Assembly (NCBI GenBank): GCA_024811115.1
Contig: JAKOGH010000005.1
Location: 1-64,000 of the forward strand
Direction of reading: 5' to 3'
Source of the DNA: Terana coerulea
Lineage: Eukaryota > Basidiomycota > Agaricomycetes > Polyporales > Phanerochaetaceae
Length of the DNA stretch: 64,000 nt
The first letter of the stretch is position 1. Every line of letters begins with the position of its first letter. A program made the position numbers and the translations under genes. The notes below the pieces were generated by a model, which was given only the letters and a program-made list of their open reading frames with translations, did not search any database and was not told where the DNA came from. This document shows, piece after piece, positions 44,222 through 55,685 of the stretch.

Positions 44222-45471
44222 CTACAATTCGTCATGGTGGCCCTCATGTTTCTTCGAAGCGCTCTCAGGGGCAGCCTTCGCTTTCTTCGCGTTGCAGTGC
44301 TCGGGGATCGGGCTCATGGGATCAATGGGCTCGTGCAGGACGCGCCCAACCTTGGGGTACTTGGGGGACTCTGCAAAGTACTTCTTCCAATGCTCCAAAC
44401 TCTGGGTTCACAGTGGAGTTAGAAAAGCGTTAGCACCGAAAGGAAGGTGCTCACCGCCAGTTCCTTGTCGGTGAGGCCTCTGACATCATGCGTCTGGTGC
44501 GTCGCGAAACAGCCCGTGGCGAACGCACGCGCTGCGTCTCTGCCAGCCCTGGACTCGAGCTCAGCACGAGCCTGCTATTCGGAAGATCACCGAGGGGCAC
44601 TTACATGAAGTGATACGACCCGCCCGGGCCATACGTGTGGCGGCCTACCGAGACATCGTACACCTCGCCGGCAATCTGAGTTGCGGAGACATGAGAAAGG
44701 AGTTATCGTCGCCGCGAGCGGCGGGAGGCACTGACCGCGAGATAGATGGGCTTGCTGTCGGTCTCGCCAGAGAAGGTCGAGAGCGTCCGCTCCGAGAACA
44801 GTCGCTGGTCGGTCTTCTGCGCACATATTTACGTAGTCAGGCTCCGGCGTTGGTCAGCGATGCAGTAAAGCGTACGCACCGGCATCAGCAAGCGGAGGCT
44901 GCTCGCCAGGTCCTGCTCCCACAGGTAGCTGCCGGTGAAGAATTTGCCCGCGAGCACGACAATCGCGAACGTGACGAGCAGGAATTTCATCAGCCCCAGA
45001 CAGCCGACTTCAGGCTCCTCCGTCGGGTCTGCCTCCTCTGGTCCGACCTCCTCGCCGCGCGCAATCTTCGCCTGCCGCTCCTCCTGGCGCTGCAGCCAGG
45101 CCTCGTGCTCCAGCCGCCGCCGCTCCTTCTGCTGGGCGTATCTGTGTGCGGGAGGGGCCGTTCATTTCCCCTGCAGGCGGCAAGCGATATGAATGCACGT
45201 ACGCGAGAAACGGGCGATTGGCCTGCTTGGTGGACACCTCGCGCTCTTCCACGACGGGGTCCGGGACCTTAGGGTAGTTGTCCTTCAACGGGAACTCTGC
45301 CCAAGGGGATCCCGGCACCGACGTGGCGGAGCCCGGCGTGCGCAGGCCCCTCGTAGGCGTGCCCGGTGCAGACCCTGCAGGCACCTTCACCTGGGGGAAT
45401 TCCTTGAGCTTGGGGGGTCGCTGGCGGATACGGCCTCCGCCGTCGCCCTCTGGGTTCATAATCCACGACAT
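44222..45471 (-). CDS. Membrane-anchored cytochrome b5-like heme/steroid-binding protein (MAPR/PGRMC type) with C-terminal HDEL
   Basis: Exons 45471-45203, 45141-44880, 44816-44736, 44675-44605, 44548-44455, 44401-44222; phases close for 318 aa. A polar, Pro-rich N-terminal tail of about 90 residues precedes a charged helix (KERRRLEHEAWLQRQEERQ) and one membrane segment (LMKFLLVTFAIVVLAGKFF). The MAPR domain follows: KPIYLAIAGEVYDVSVGRHT, YGPGGSYHFMAGRDAARAFA, TGCFATHQTHDVRGLTDKEL, LEHWKKYFAESPKYPKVGRV. MAPR proteins bind heme through Tyr and often serve P450s in sterol synthesis. The chain ends KKHEGHHDEL, a canonical ER-retrieval tetrapeptide, so the heme domain is probably in the ER lumen (type II topology; inference). 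Confidence 0.9.
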
Positions 45472-46194
45472 TTGTTATATCGACGAGAGAGTAATGCAGG
45501 AAAGAGAGGGACGAGACGACGACGTCAGAGGTGGTGGTGGTGGTAGAGGACCAAGCCGTAAAGTAACAGATAAATTCTCTGCGGAATTCCCACCTGGAGC
45601 AGCGTATGGTTAGGCACCGATATGATAGCCAGGCCCCCATGTGAAACTCTCTCCGAGGATCCAGTGCATAGCCGCCACGTCGGGCGGGCGGGTGGCACCA
45701 TTAGCGTGTGTGAACAGCCTCCGAGGCACACAAGTCCCACCCAGGTATCCAGAAATATACAGCTGACATTAGAGGTACTGTCCGAAAGATATACGACGGA
45801 GGTGTGTAAGGTATTCGTGTTAGATGGTACAGTGTTGCGGACGGACTACGATGAAGAATAAAACGAGGAGTCAATGACGAATGCACTTGTACTACTAGAG
45901 AAATAGAATGATAGTGTCTGATTAGTGCGAATGTAAATAAACCCCCTGGGTGCCGGAACGGAAATTATGCAGCGGAAGGAGAAAGAATAGAGACGAGACC
46001 GGAGGAGCTGGATGGGATACGGACAGCGACAGGGATACAGGGTGTTGGCTCGCATAGTAGGACAAGGTGGTGTGACATACAGGCATAACGGACACGGGGA
46101 TCCGAGGTGGCATAGGCATGGGCGAATAAATGATCTGCATGGTAGATGGCGTTTTCGGCGGAAGGCGGGAGCTACCAGAGCTGCTGGGACTTCG
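45472..46194. other. Intergenic, nothing recognised
   Basis: Upstream region of the heme-protein gene and 3' region of the RGS gene. GA/TG-rich, without coding signal. Confidence 0.4.
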
Positions 46195-48312
46195 TTAGTG
46201 CCCAGCAGACGTCGCTGGTCGGCCCTCCATCGCCGCTGCCCTCTGCGATACAGTCACGTATGCGCCGCCGACCTCTTCCTCGTTCAGGCCTGGTGGCACC
46301 GACGGTGTTGATGAGTTCGCGGACATAACCGGGTATTCATCCAAGCTATCGTCGTCGTCGTACAACTTGATCTTCAAAGCGAGGAAACGTGGTGTCTTGA
46401 TGAACTAGACGAGAAGATGAGCACAACAAGCCAAACAATGTGTACATGCGCATACCTTTGGCACCGAGTCTGTCGCCATAAGCCTGAAGACGTGCGTTTG
46501 GATGCGCTCGTACAAGCGAATCATCGTCTGCAGCTGCGTCGCGTTAAAAGCGTTGGCTTGCTCCATCTCCACTCGGCCCTGGAACGCCTTGCCAGTGAGG
46601 TTCTGAATCACCTCGCTGAGGTAACCCGAGCTCGTTCCGGAGACCGTGATCAATGTTCAGTTCGCACTGGCTGGACTGCGCCAGGTAGGTGTTATAGATA
46701 ACGAACGCCATCTGGATCAGGGATTCGTGGTGACGCTCCATCGCAGCTTGACCAGGGGTTGACTTGCCCGGGCGAGCTGGCGTAGCAGCGACCGCACTTG
46801 AAGTGATGTTGAACTTGCGCTTGAAGTCCTGGACGTCGAGATAGAACGACAAGTTCTCCTCGCAGAAGTTGGACCGCAGGAACTCGCGGAACAAGGCCCT
46901 GAGTTGAGGCTCCTCGATGATGTGGTTGAGGCGCTCAGAGTTGTTCTCCTTGCGACCTTGCTTATCCGAGTCCTGATGGCTGCCGTTCAACTTCTCCGTC
47001 ATCGACATCCGGCGGTGAAGCCTCTGCGCATCGCCAATGCTCTTCTCCGCGGCCTCAACGTGCGTGTCCTCAGACGAACGAGCATTGGTAGATAGGTTAA
47101 CGCTTGAACTGTTCGGCGAATCGCGAATTCCATCGGGTTGGTCCCAGCGAGCCAGTCGGCGACCCTCATCGGTAATTTTGTAGATGGCCTTCGCGGTACA
47201 ACGGAACTCGCCGAGAGGCTGCGAGAATATCAGTCAGTTGGTTTCGAATGAGGAGCTGGGCAAGGAGGCATACCGCAATGTGTGAGTTGGGACCGCCAGC
47301 AGCTCCGCGAACGGTGAAGATAATCGCCGAGTCGTTGTTCCTCCGCTTATCGCTAACCAGAGCAATCAGCCCGTACCGAACGAACTGGGCGGCCATCTCT
47401 GCTGCCTCCTCCCTGCCGATTACAGACGTGAAGTCGCAAAGCCACTCAAGAGCAGTGACAGCCGGGAAACAGCCCCTGTGGGTGAGGGCCTTGCTGGTAA
47501 CGCCGGCTCGCTCAGTCACGTCACTGACAGCGACACCTTTCGAGCGCTCGTGGTACTTTTGGAAGGTGTCAAGCGAGTCGATGTTATCAGGAGGGTAGTT
47601 GGGCTGCCGACCAACAAAGCGACGGAACAGTGCGGTGATGACGCCGTGGGAGACAATGATCTCGTCGTCCATAGACCGTCGCTCGAGATGAAGGAGCTTC
47701 ATGCAGATGGGTTGCGTGGTGAAGACATGGGCGTGGTGGTCGCCGTTGATACCGTTCTTGCTCATGAACCGTTCAAGGACGTGGAGCCCCTTCGGTGTCA
47801 GGACGTAGACGCCACGATCCTTGAACAAGTTTGACCCCGGGTCCGCAGCGTTCTCAATCAACCGCGCATCCATGAAGTGTTGACACATCGCCTTAGCCAT
47901 GTCGCGAGTCATAGAGAACGTCGTCGTGGTTGTCGTCGTTACTATCCGTGATGGCTCTCGAGGGTCAGGCCCACGGTTGGATTGTGAGAACTTGAGTTGA
48001 GCGAGGTTTCGTGCGGCATCATCACTGTGTAGAAATGGTCGTCACAAAATGTTGGTTTGCTGACGACGCTGCGGAACTCACGTCAAGAAGGAATTAGGGA
48101 AGTTGCGGAAGAACTGCCTGTTCGTCTGCAGCTGGAGCGATACGATGAGAGTGGCAAAGAGGTCGAGTGTATCCTGCAAGACAAAGGTTGAGTGTGCGGG
48201 CCCGCGGGCGCAGCGTGTGTTGGACGAACCTTGAGGAAGGGGCGGCCTCTCTTGTCGTCTTCATCATGTGCGACTGGGAGCCCGCGGCGGCGGTCTCTTG
48301 AGCTGCCGCCAT
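46195..48312 (-). CDS. flbA: DEP-RGS regulator of G-protein signalling (FlbA/Sst2 family)
   Basis: GTPase-activating protein for a heterotrimeric G-alpha subunit, attenuating growth and pheromone or nutrient signalling in fungi. Exons 48312-48230, 48173-48082, 48024-47274, 47218-46456, 46404-46195; 631 aa after correcting two frame breaks. Exon 1 leads into TLDLFATLIVSLQLQTNRQF. Two DEP-type domains follow (FSMTRDMAKAMCQHFMDARL and LYRDVTERAG-like region at 47640-47400, with REEAAEMAAQFVRYGLIALV). The RGS domain spans about residues 400-555 (EEPQLRALFREFLRSNFCEE, NLSFYLDVQDFKRKF, ATQLQTMIRLYERIQTHVFR). The breaks are two extra bases in an AG repeat at 48247-48254 and one extra G in the run at 46625-46627. 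Removing them restores phase throughout. Confidence 0.92.
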
Positions 48313-49363
48313 GGAGAAAGCGAACGAAGGGTAGTGCTGGAGGATGAAGGGGGTGGTGGGGAAGGAACGAGGAAAAGGCGAAGGCGAAGGACAGGCACGA
48401 CTGTGAAGTAAAAGGAAGAAATGCAGGCGGGATCGACGAGCGGGCAGAAGGGCAGGGTGTGAACTTTCAGTCCGGATGGAGACAAGCCTCTCCACGTTCC
48501 CTGCCTCATTTGGCGCCTCGGGCAGGGACACGTTCCCCGCTTATCGACAATGGTTGCCATCGATTTGATGTATACAAAATTACATAATAAAAACTGACCA
48601 TAGCAACCCGCCGCCAGCACCTCCGCCACCCATTCCGATAGTTCCGGCGCTCTGCAGCTCACCGCCGCCGCCGTGGCGGGCCACGTCTATTTTCACGCCT
48701 CGACGACGGCGCTCACCCGCCTAGGCCTCGGGGCGGCGACGGACATGGGGCGCGGGACCGCCCCGGCCCCTGCCCGACGCTTTAAGCGAGGCAGCGCCCG
48801 GCGGGCGGTTAGTGCCTCTTGGCGAAGCATCGGATGCTCCAAGCCGCAGGCCACTGCCAGAGAGTTGCCGCGAACACCACAGCTCCCAACGCTGGCCCGC
48901 AGACGGCGACATCTTGCAGATCCAGGGACCAACCTGTTCTGTTTCCGCGCCAAAGCCGCTGACTCGCGTCTGCATGCCTATATAAGTTTGCGTGGGAGGC
49001 GAGGAGCGCCGTGGCCCCGACATGCCGCGAGACGGCGCCTCGTCTGAAGTCGCATCAACATGCACCTCGAAACTGCCAGCGCATGCTGTTTCACGCAAGT
49101 TCCAGTCGCCCTGAAACGTTAGTCCGCTGCGGACGGAGTTCACTCCAGCCCTAATCCCAGACTGTTCATCACTTTACCGAGCCAGCACCCCGACTTCCGA
49201 TAAACGCATCAGGGCGGGCAGGCGCTTTGCTCAAGCGGCTCGGCTATCAGCTTAGCGCCCCGAACGCCACGAAGTCCCCGGCAAAGCGGCAGCTTAGCGC
49301 CACGTGCTCCCTTCCATTCTATAGACGCTCTCGCCGCTTTATTGTTGTTTGAAGACGACCTGC
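48313..49363. other. Divergent intergenic region of about 1 kb
   Basis: Upstream sequence for the RGS gene (minus) and the coiled-coil gene (plus). CTATATAAG at 48979-48987 is a TATA-like box, but it is about 380 bp from the next ATG. Several short frames lack coding signal. Confidence 0.4.
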
Positions 49364-50481
49364 ATGGCGAACATCAACGTGTGTATGATGAATCACCTTC
49401 AACGCTCTCTATCTCTGATGTTGCTCGTAGGACACTGCTGGCGTGACGGCTCTCCTCGAACAACTTCGCTCGTCTCAAGCGTGGCAGGAGGCGATTGGCA
49501 ATACCGTCAACGCCACGGCAGCACCGTCGGCTGAGACGCTGTCCACGTCCACGTCCACTCCTGCAACGTCGCTCCTGGCCACGCTGCCCCCACCGCCAGT
49601 TGATGTGGCAGAGCAAGCCAGTCATGACCCAACAGCCGCTCCGACGCGGCCTTCTGTTGCCTCACTGCTGTCGCAACTGCAAAGTTCTCCCGCGATCCAT
49701 GCGATGAACGCAGCTTCTCGTGGCGTGCAAAGCCCTCCTGCTGGCACAGGCGGCTCGCACGCATCTCCTTCGGGTGCTGCTGCCGACCCTAGAGCTCAAC
49801 AGGCACACCCAGCTCTGCCGGCGGCGAAAAGGCCAGATCTCCGAGGACACAGCTTCCAGCAGGCACTCCCGGTTATTGCCCAGCTCTCCGAGGACAATGG
49901 GTTTGTCGAAAGCATCCGGAAGGTGTGTCTAGGGGAAAGCTGGCTGTGGCCGATTGATTAACCTGGAGAACTTAGCTCAAGGATGAGCAAGCACAGCTCG
50001 AGACGCGCCTGTGGGAAGAAAGACGGGCTATCGAGAAGAAGCACGAAGATAAAGTGAAAGTCGCGCGGACGAAGTAAGGCGATCGCTCCCGGCGACGTTC
50101 TATGCAATGAGATGCTCATCTGATGACGTGCAGGGCGAACCTCATCGGCGTCACCGTGTCCGAGTTCGAGGCTGACGTGAGTCTCCCTCTTTCTCCGGGT
50201 ATCAAACGCGCGAACTCAGTCGGCAATTGTAGCGCATGACGGAATCATTTCGTAGGGAGCTGCATCAGTTCGACAGGGAGCGAGCGGTGCCCGCTTGGGA
50301 TGGGCTGGTGACGAAACAGCAGAGCACGCTGGAGTTGCTCGGCGTACCAGCGATGTACCCGACCGCTATCAACGAAGACATACAGGTATGAGACGCATGT
50401 GATGCGCATTGCGTGGTGCTCACACGCATTCCCCAGAAGCAACAGAGAGTCATCCAGGTGTTGAGCGGCGTCGCCGAATGA
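49364..50481 (+). CDS. Coiled-coil protein of unknown function (281 aa)
   Basis: Exons 49364-49378, 49431-49922, 49976-50073, 50134-50176, 50233-50385, 50437-50481; phases close for 281 aa. The first exon codes only MANIN. A Ser/Thr/Ala/Pro-rich N-terminal half (TALLEQLRSSQAWQEAIG, then low complexity) precedes a conserved-looking helical half: VIAQLSEDNGFVESIRKLKD, QAQLETRLWEERRAIEKKHE, TESFRRELHQFDRERAVPAW, DGLVTKQQSTLELLGVPAMY. I recall similar fungal hypothetical proteins but no assigned function. The helical content and basic residues would suit a nuclear or scaffold role, which is inference only. Confidence 0.75.
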
Positions 50482-51279
50482 CCGTACTTCACGGAGTCTG
50501 TCTGTCTTGCATTGCCACCACGTCTTCCAGATGTCCGACATCCCCACGCCGAGTATGTTATCGCCGAACGCATCACTTCCCGGTAGGGGGTGTTCCGCAT
50601 CCTCACAGCGCACTCCGCAGTTGCTCGCCGACGCATCATTGATCCAGTCGGCTAGTAAACGTTCTGATCTGTGCGCTTCGGCAGCCGTCGTAAGAGGTAT
50701 CTTGATCGCTCGGCGCGGATGCTTCGAGGCCCCTGGACGCCACCGCTGGTTTCTCATGGTCTCACGGGCCGTACTAGCCATATGAGCCGCGAACCGTCGA
50801 TCTAGGGCACGGATCGTCGCTTTTCAGAGTTGATACATGTAGTAGAATCAATCGACCTTCTGTTGAGAGTGGAAATGGCTGAGTTGCAGAACCCCTCGGC
50901 ATCAGCGCCCTCGCACGCATGAGCTGCTGCTTCTGCCCAGCCTACGGCGTCTCCGCCCGAGCACCTTCCCCGTAGGTTTGTTAACGTCCGCACATGTATT
51001 TCTCGAGGATGCTTGCGGACAGGGGCGACCCGGCATCATGAGTGGGGAGCGGAAGCAAACCGGGGCCCAGAATCATGTGGGATCTCGATCCGTGGAATAA
51101 TAGACAGAAGCGGCGTTGCTAACAAATATGGCAAGCGCGCTAGGAACGCTTAGAGCCTTGATCGACTGTGAGGCAACACTCGAAATGTCCACTCCCGACG
51201 CTGTCTCACCTTTCTTTCTTACTCTCGCCCATGTTCTCTGTACACTCCTACGCTTGAAGCCCAACTCCTGCGACTCCCC
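50482..51279. other. Intergenic, nothing recognised
   Basis: About 800 bp without convincing coding frames on either strand. Confidence 0.4.
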
Positions 51280-53325
51280 ATGCCTTTCGTCGACATCGCG
51301 GCCCCGGACGATTACGCCTCGCTCTGGTACAGGACGAACACATGCAACAACAATGTCGGCATATTCGACTTCAGCAGGCCTACGATCGTTCTCCTCCACC
51401 CTGTTGGCCTAGACTGCACCTGGATGCAAGTGCAGGCCGAAGACCCTCGTTTACATAAGGAATACAATATCATCATGTTCGACACTCGCATCACGGGAAA
51501 CTCAGAGTGTCGCTACAGCGGCAAGTACGACCTTTGGGTCGCAGCTGCCGACCTGGCGCACGCCTTCTACAACCTCCGCCTACCGCCTGCTCACATATTC
51601 GCTCCGGATATGTATGCGCTGGCGGCGCTACGATTTTCCATCCTGTGAGTCGAAATGAACGGCGCCAATACTGTTAAATTGACAGCCCCTGAATAGGTTC
51701 CCTGAGCTCTGCCTCAGCCTCACCCTCTGCAACGTACCGCCGCCGACGGAGTAGGTTCTGCCTGCATTAGTACAAGCCCGGAAGACTAAATGCGAGGCTT
51801 GTAGGATCAAGATAGTGTTTGACAGCCTGGCGGAGAACAACCAGCTACGGGGCTACGCGCCGGACTTGGAGACTTTTGAGATGGCGTGCAAGGAGCTGCT
51901 TAATTTCTTCGGAGGCTCGGTGAGTAGCCGTATCCCGTCATGACTGCGTTCTGACTCATAAATGTGTCATCAGTTTGCGCACGCAGACCTCCAGGATGAG
52001 GTGTGTCATTCCCATTCCTAGAACGCGTCCCCGAGCCGGAAGCCTCAACCTTTGTGCGTGCAGCTGGTCGCCTTCTGGGAGGGCGTTTACCCCCATTCCG
52101 GCGCTCATACTCGATGATGAGCACAAACCTGGTGCTTAATGTGAGTGGTCCGCCGCCCCCGCCGGGAATATTTCCCCAAATGGAGCTGAAATGCGCTGCA
52201 GCGGACACCCATGAGCGCGACCGAGCTCGCCTCGGTACGGTGCCCTGTGTTGATCATCCAAGTGAGTGTGCACCGCACGCCATCTTCCGTTCCCATGGCT
52301 TATGATCGGCTAGGCAGAGAAAAGCGTCGCACAACCGCTTGCCTTTGCCGAGCAGCTGCAGCGCGACCTAACCGGAGTGCCGGACGTCAAGCTCTACAAA
52401 GCGCACGGTCCGTCTCCTTTTGTTTTTTTAACCCTCGGAGATGACCGACACGTGGCGCGCGTGCAGGCAGCAACGCGGGATACCTCTCCGTGGTGCATTC
52501 CGGGATTGTGAACAAAGCGTTCACGACTTTTCTGGCGACACAGCTGCGGCCCGGCCCCGCGGACGCGAGCACCAGCCACAAATGGCCCCCATAGACGCCT
52601 ATCCCTACACGTGCGACCTTGCGGCGTTCATGCAGCGCGGGGCTGCAGCGGCTCGCGATGTTCAAGGGCGACGAATCCATCACGGAGCGCGAGGCACGCT
52701 CGCCGCTGTCGTTCTCGTGCGTGTCTGAAGACGTTGAACGGACGCAGGAAGAACAAGCTGTGACCTACACCCAGGGCCAGCGCAAGGCGTTCTCCCCACT
52801 AGGCCCCGACGGGCGGCCAATAAGAAAGTAAGACGCGTTTATCCTGGGTTGCTGCATGCACGTTTGACGACAGGAGCTTACCGCGCGTTTGGTTGCGACA
52901 GATTCTCTGAGCGGCAGGGCCACTGGCTCGACGCGGGGCGCGATGGCTTCTCGCGCTCAGGTGAGTCACTCGTCTGGCCCCACACATAAACCGCGGTGCT
53001 CACTCCAACGTGGCCGTGCAGAATCCACAGAGATCTCCAAGAAGATACTCGACGCCGCGAAAAACGACGGCCGAAGCCGTCACGCGGCGACTCCGACCGC
53101 GTAAAGAAGGCGTACGGTGTCTCGGACAACGGGCTCGCCACGCCCATGCCCCCGACGCCACCGCCAATCGCGGAAGAGATGGTCTCGCCGGAGGATCAGC
53201 AGCTGTCGCGGCTGCGGCGAGGCAACGTCGGCGGGCCCACTGTGGACAAACAGGTGCTGAAGGGTGCCGCCGCGAAGCTCATCATCTCGCCGGGCACCGC
53301 GCTCCGTTCTTTCATCCGCTCATGA
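51280..53325 (+). pseudogene. Alpha/beta-hydrolase family protein, damaged as read
   Basis: The start MPFVDIAAPDDYASLWYRTN, RPTIVLLHPVGLDCTWMQ (oxyanion region) and YNIIMFDTRITGNSECRYSG match a fungal alpha/beta-hydrolase family. Further blocks are FPELCLSLTLCNVPPPTE, RCPVLIIQAEKSVAQPLAFA, KAHGGSNAGYLSVVHSG, LAMFKGDESIT, SPLSFSCVSED, KAFSPLGPDGRPIRKFSER and a C-terminal VDKQVLKGAAAK. Probable exons: 51280-51644, 51697-51750, 51805-51919, 51974-52000, 52064-52140, 52202-52261, 52314-52407, 52467-52827, 52902-52960, 53022-53325. Problems: a missing G near 52081, an in-frame TAG at 52592-52594, and a frame break near 53060. It is a pseudogene or a gene with sequence errors. I could not assign the nucleophile, so the activity is uncertain. 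Confidence 0.65.
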
Positions 53326-53779
53326 GCCCCGTTTCATACTCCTTTCGTCGTCGTTTCACACATCACCTCGCACAGGACTATCTATCAGCGCAGCGCACGC
53401 ACGGCTGTCCATCCATCCATTTGAACCATATCTATCTCTATCTGTAAGAAATTTTCTAGTTTTCGCATCGGTGCTCTCGCGTCTCTATCCCATGTCCTCA
53501 TCGTTGCACTCCTGTCCGTGACCTCCTGTGGTACCGTAGGCACACTGTAGTTTCTAGCGTACATCTTATTTTCTTGTTCTTGGATCAGCTATAAAGCACA
53601 ATTCGTTCCCTTCCGGATTTCAATTCAATCGAGTTTAGGTTTTCATCCAGTCCTATACAATATTCGTGTGGCGTTTCAGCTATACCGACCAAGAAAACAA
53701 CAACATTCTAAGACAGAGAGCAAGTACAACTCTGGACACTCGGTATCATACAGTAGACTATTCATTGCGTTTTAAACCT
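53326..53779. other. Intergenic between convergent genes
   Basis: AT-richer, pyrimidine-rich 3' region for both neighbours; nothing else seen. Confidence 0.5.
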
Positions 53780-55452
53780 CTAGATGCTTCCCTCAGCCAT
53801 CTTCGCCTTGTAGTAGCGAACCATCTCCTCAAGGCCCATGCGCACAGTCCAGCGGGGCTGCCAGTCGAGGACCTGCTTGGCCCTGGTGGTATCAGGCCTG
53901 CGCTTCTGAGGGTCGTCAGTGGGCATGGGCTTGTAGACGACCTGCACGCGCTTGGGGTTGCCGCCGTCCTCCTTCTGGACCTTCTCGACGATGTCGCGGA
54001 CCAGCTCGGCAAATTCGCCGATGGTGAACTCGTCGCCGTTACCGATGTTGACTGGGCGCGTCTCGTCGGAGTTCATGAGCGCGATGAGGCCGTCGATGAG
54101 ATCGTGGATGTACTGGAAGGACCGGGTCTGCTTGCCGTCGCCGTACACGGTCATGTCTTCGCCTCGAAGCGCCTGCACGATGAAGTTCGAGACCACACGC
54201 CCATCGAAGGGGTTCACTAGTACGTGATTAGGTTCAGTAAGACTCAAAGGTTGATTGTGATCTGCTGATACATACTGCGAGGCCCTTTGACAAACGCTTG
54301 TCAGACAGATTATACGAGATTCGGGCGCTATGACTAACCGTAGGTGTTGAAGATACGTGCGACGCGAACGTCAACGCCGTCCTGCCGGTGGAAGCCGTAA
54401 GTCAATGTCTCCGCAACACGCTTTCCTTCGTCATAGCAAGCACGAGGACCAATAGGGTTTACGTGACCCCAGCTGTCACGCGTGTTAGCGTAATACTGCA
54501 CACCTTTCGCTGATTGCTTACTAGTCCTCGTGTTGAGGGTGAACCTCCGGGTCACCGTAAACCTCTAGGACGCGTAATGAGCCTTATGTGTGTGCGAGAA
54601 AGTGGACAGCATTACCAGATGTGCTAGTAATCAAGAACCGCGCCTTTGTGCGCTTGGCCAAGCCGAGCATGTTAAGCGTGCCCATGAACGAAGTCTTGAT
54701 GGTCTTGACAGCGTTGAATTGGTAGTGCGGAGGAGAGGCAGGGCATGCAAGATGATAGATTTCTAGCCAGCTGAATAAGAAGACGCTCGTCATTGTGGAC
54801 AGCAGCAAGTGCACTCACGGTCGCATTCAATCATGAAAGGTTCAACGACATCATGGCGGACCATCTCGAAATTGGGGTGTCCGACCCAGTGGCTGACAGT
54901 AGTTTTGGAACCGGTGAAGAAGTTGTCTAGGACGGTGACTTCATGTCCGAGAAGCATGAGTCGGTCAACAAGGTGGGACCCCACGAAACCTGCGCCGCCC
55001 GTGACAAGGACTCGCTTGCGCTTCGAAGGGGCAAGCAGTCTGACGGGAGGGAAGCGGGTGAGGGTAGTGTAGGAGATCGACTGGGTGTCTGCGTGGAAGA
55101 TGGATTTCGGTAAGTACGGGGACACGCTATCATCGCTGTCCTTCTCGTTCCCCGCCTCGTTGGACGATGCGATAGTCTTCACGTAGTGGGGGTTCAGGTA
55201 CAGGGCGCGGAGGACATCCAGAGACACTTCGCTGTCGAAGCCAAAGCGTTGGAATCCGACAGAGTCAATCTCCTTGCCTTCCTTGTCGAGTATCTTAATC
55301 TACGCGAAACACGTCAGTTCACTGTCTGAACGCGCGTTATGGTTGCTCGAGACTGCAGGGCTAGCGGACCCCGTCGAGTCAAGCTCTGTGTCCTGCAGCT
55401 CGCACGACAACATATCACCAGCATAAGCCTGTATACTCACTGACGAGGACAT
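53780..55452 (-). CDS. UXS1: UDP-glucuronate decarboxylase (UDP-xylose synthase)
   Basis: NAD-dependent enzyme that converts UDP-glucuronate to UDP-xylose, the xylose donor for fungal glycans and glycoproteins. Exons 55452-55441, 55299-54819, 54762-54616, 54564-54522, 54472-54339, 54284-54276 (9 nt), 54216-53780; phases close for 420 aa. Short-chain dehydrogenase motifs: [20 protein letters not shown] (NAD-binding Gly-rich loop), [34 protein letters not shown], the catalytic YDEGK (Tyr-x3-Lys), [27 protein letters not shown] and [16 protein letters not shown]. There is an N-terminal extension of about 100 residues without a clear membrane anchor. It is divergent from ENP1 over 233 bp. Confidence 0.95.
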
Positions 55453-55685
55453 GCTGTCTTTCTCGCAGATAGATGGTGATGGGGGGACGAGAGGAAGGAC
55501 CGTTCAAGGATTGATTCCCGCCGACGGGGCACTTAAAGCAAGTTAACACTTCAAGAGGCGCCTAACACGGACCTGGAACGATGATCGGGACCTGCCGAGC
55601 CAATCAGATGCCGAGCACTCGAAAATGCATGTCCGTTCCCGCTCATAACTTCACACCGCGGCCTCCATCACCCTCTACATCCAAA
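55453..55685. promoter_or_regulatory. Short divergent promoter region of UXS1 and ENP1
   Basis: Only 233 bp separate the two ATGs, so both promoters must overlap. No TATA box was identified. Confidence 0.5.

Noticed and set aside
48264..48662. Minus-strand frame running through the first exon of the RGS gene
   Set aside because: It shares sequence with exon 1 but has no homology signal; the spliced RGS model explains the region after a two-base correction.
50245..50781. Minus-strand frame of 178 codons opposite the coiled-coil gene
   Set aside because: Antisense to exons whose splice phases close; the rest lies in intergenic DNA and looks random.
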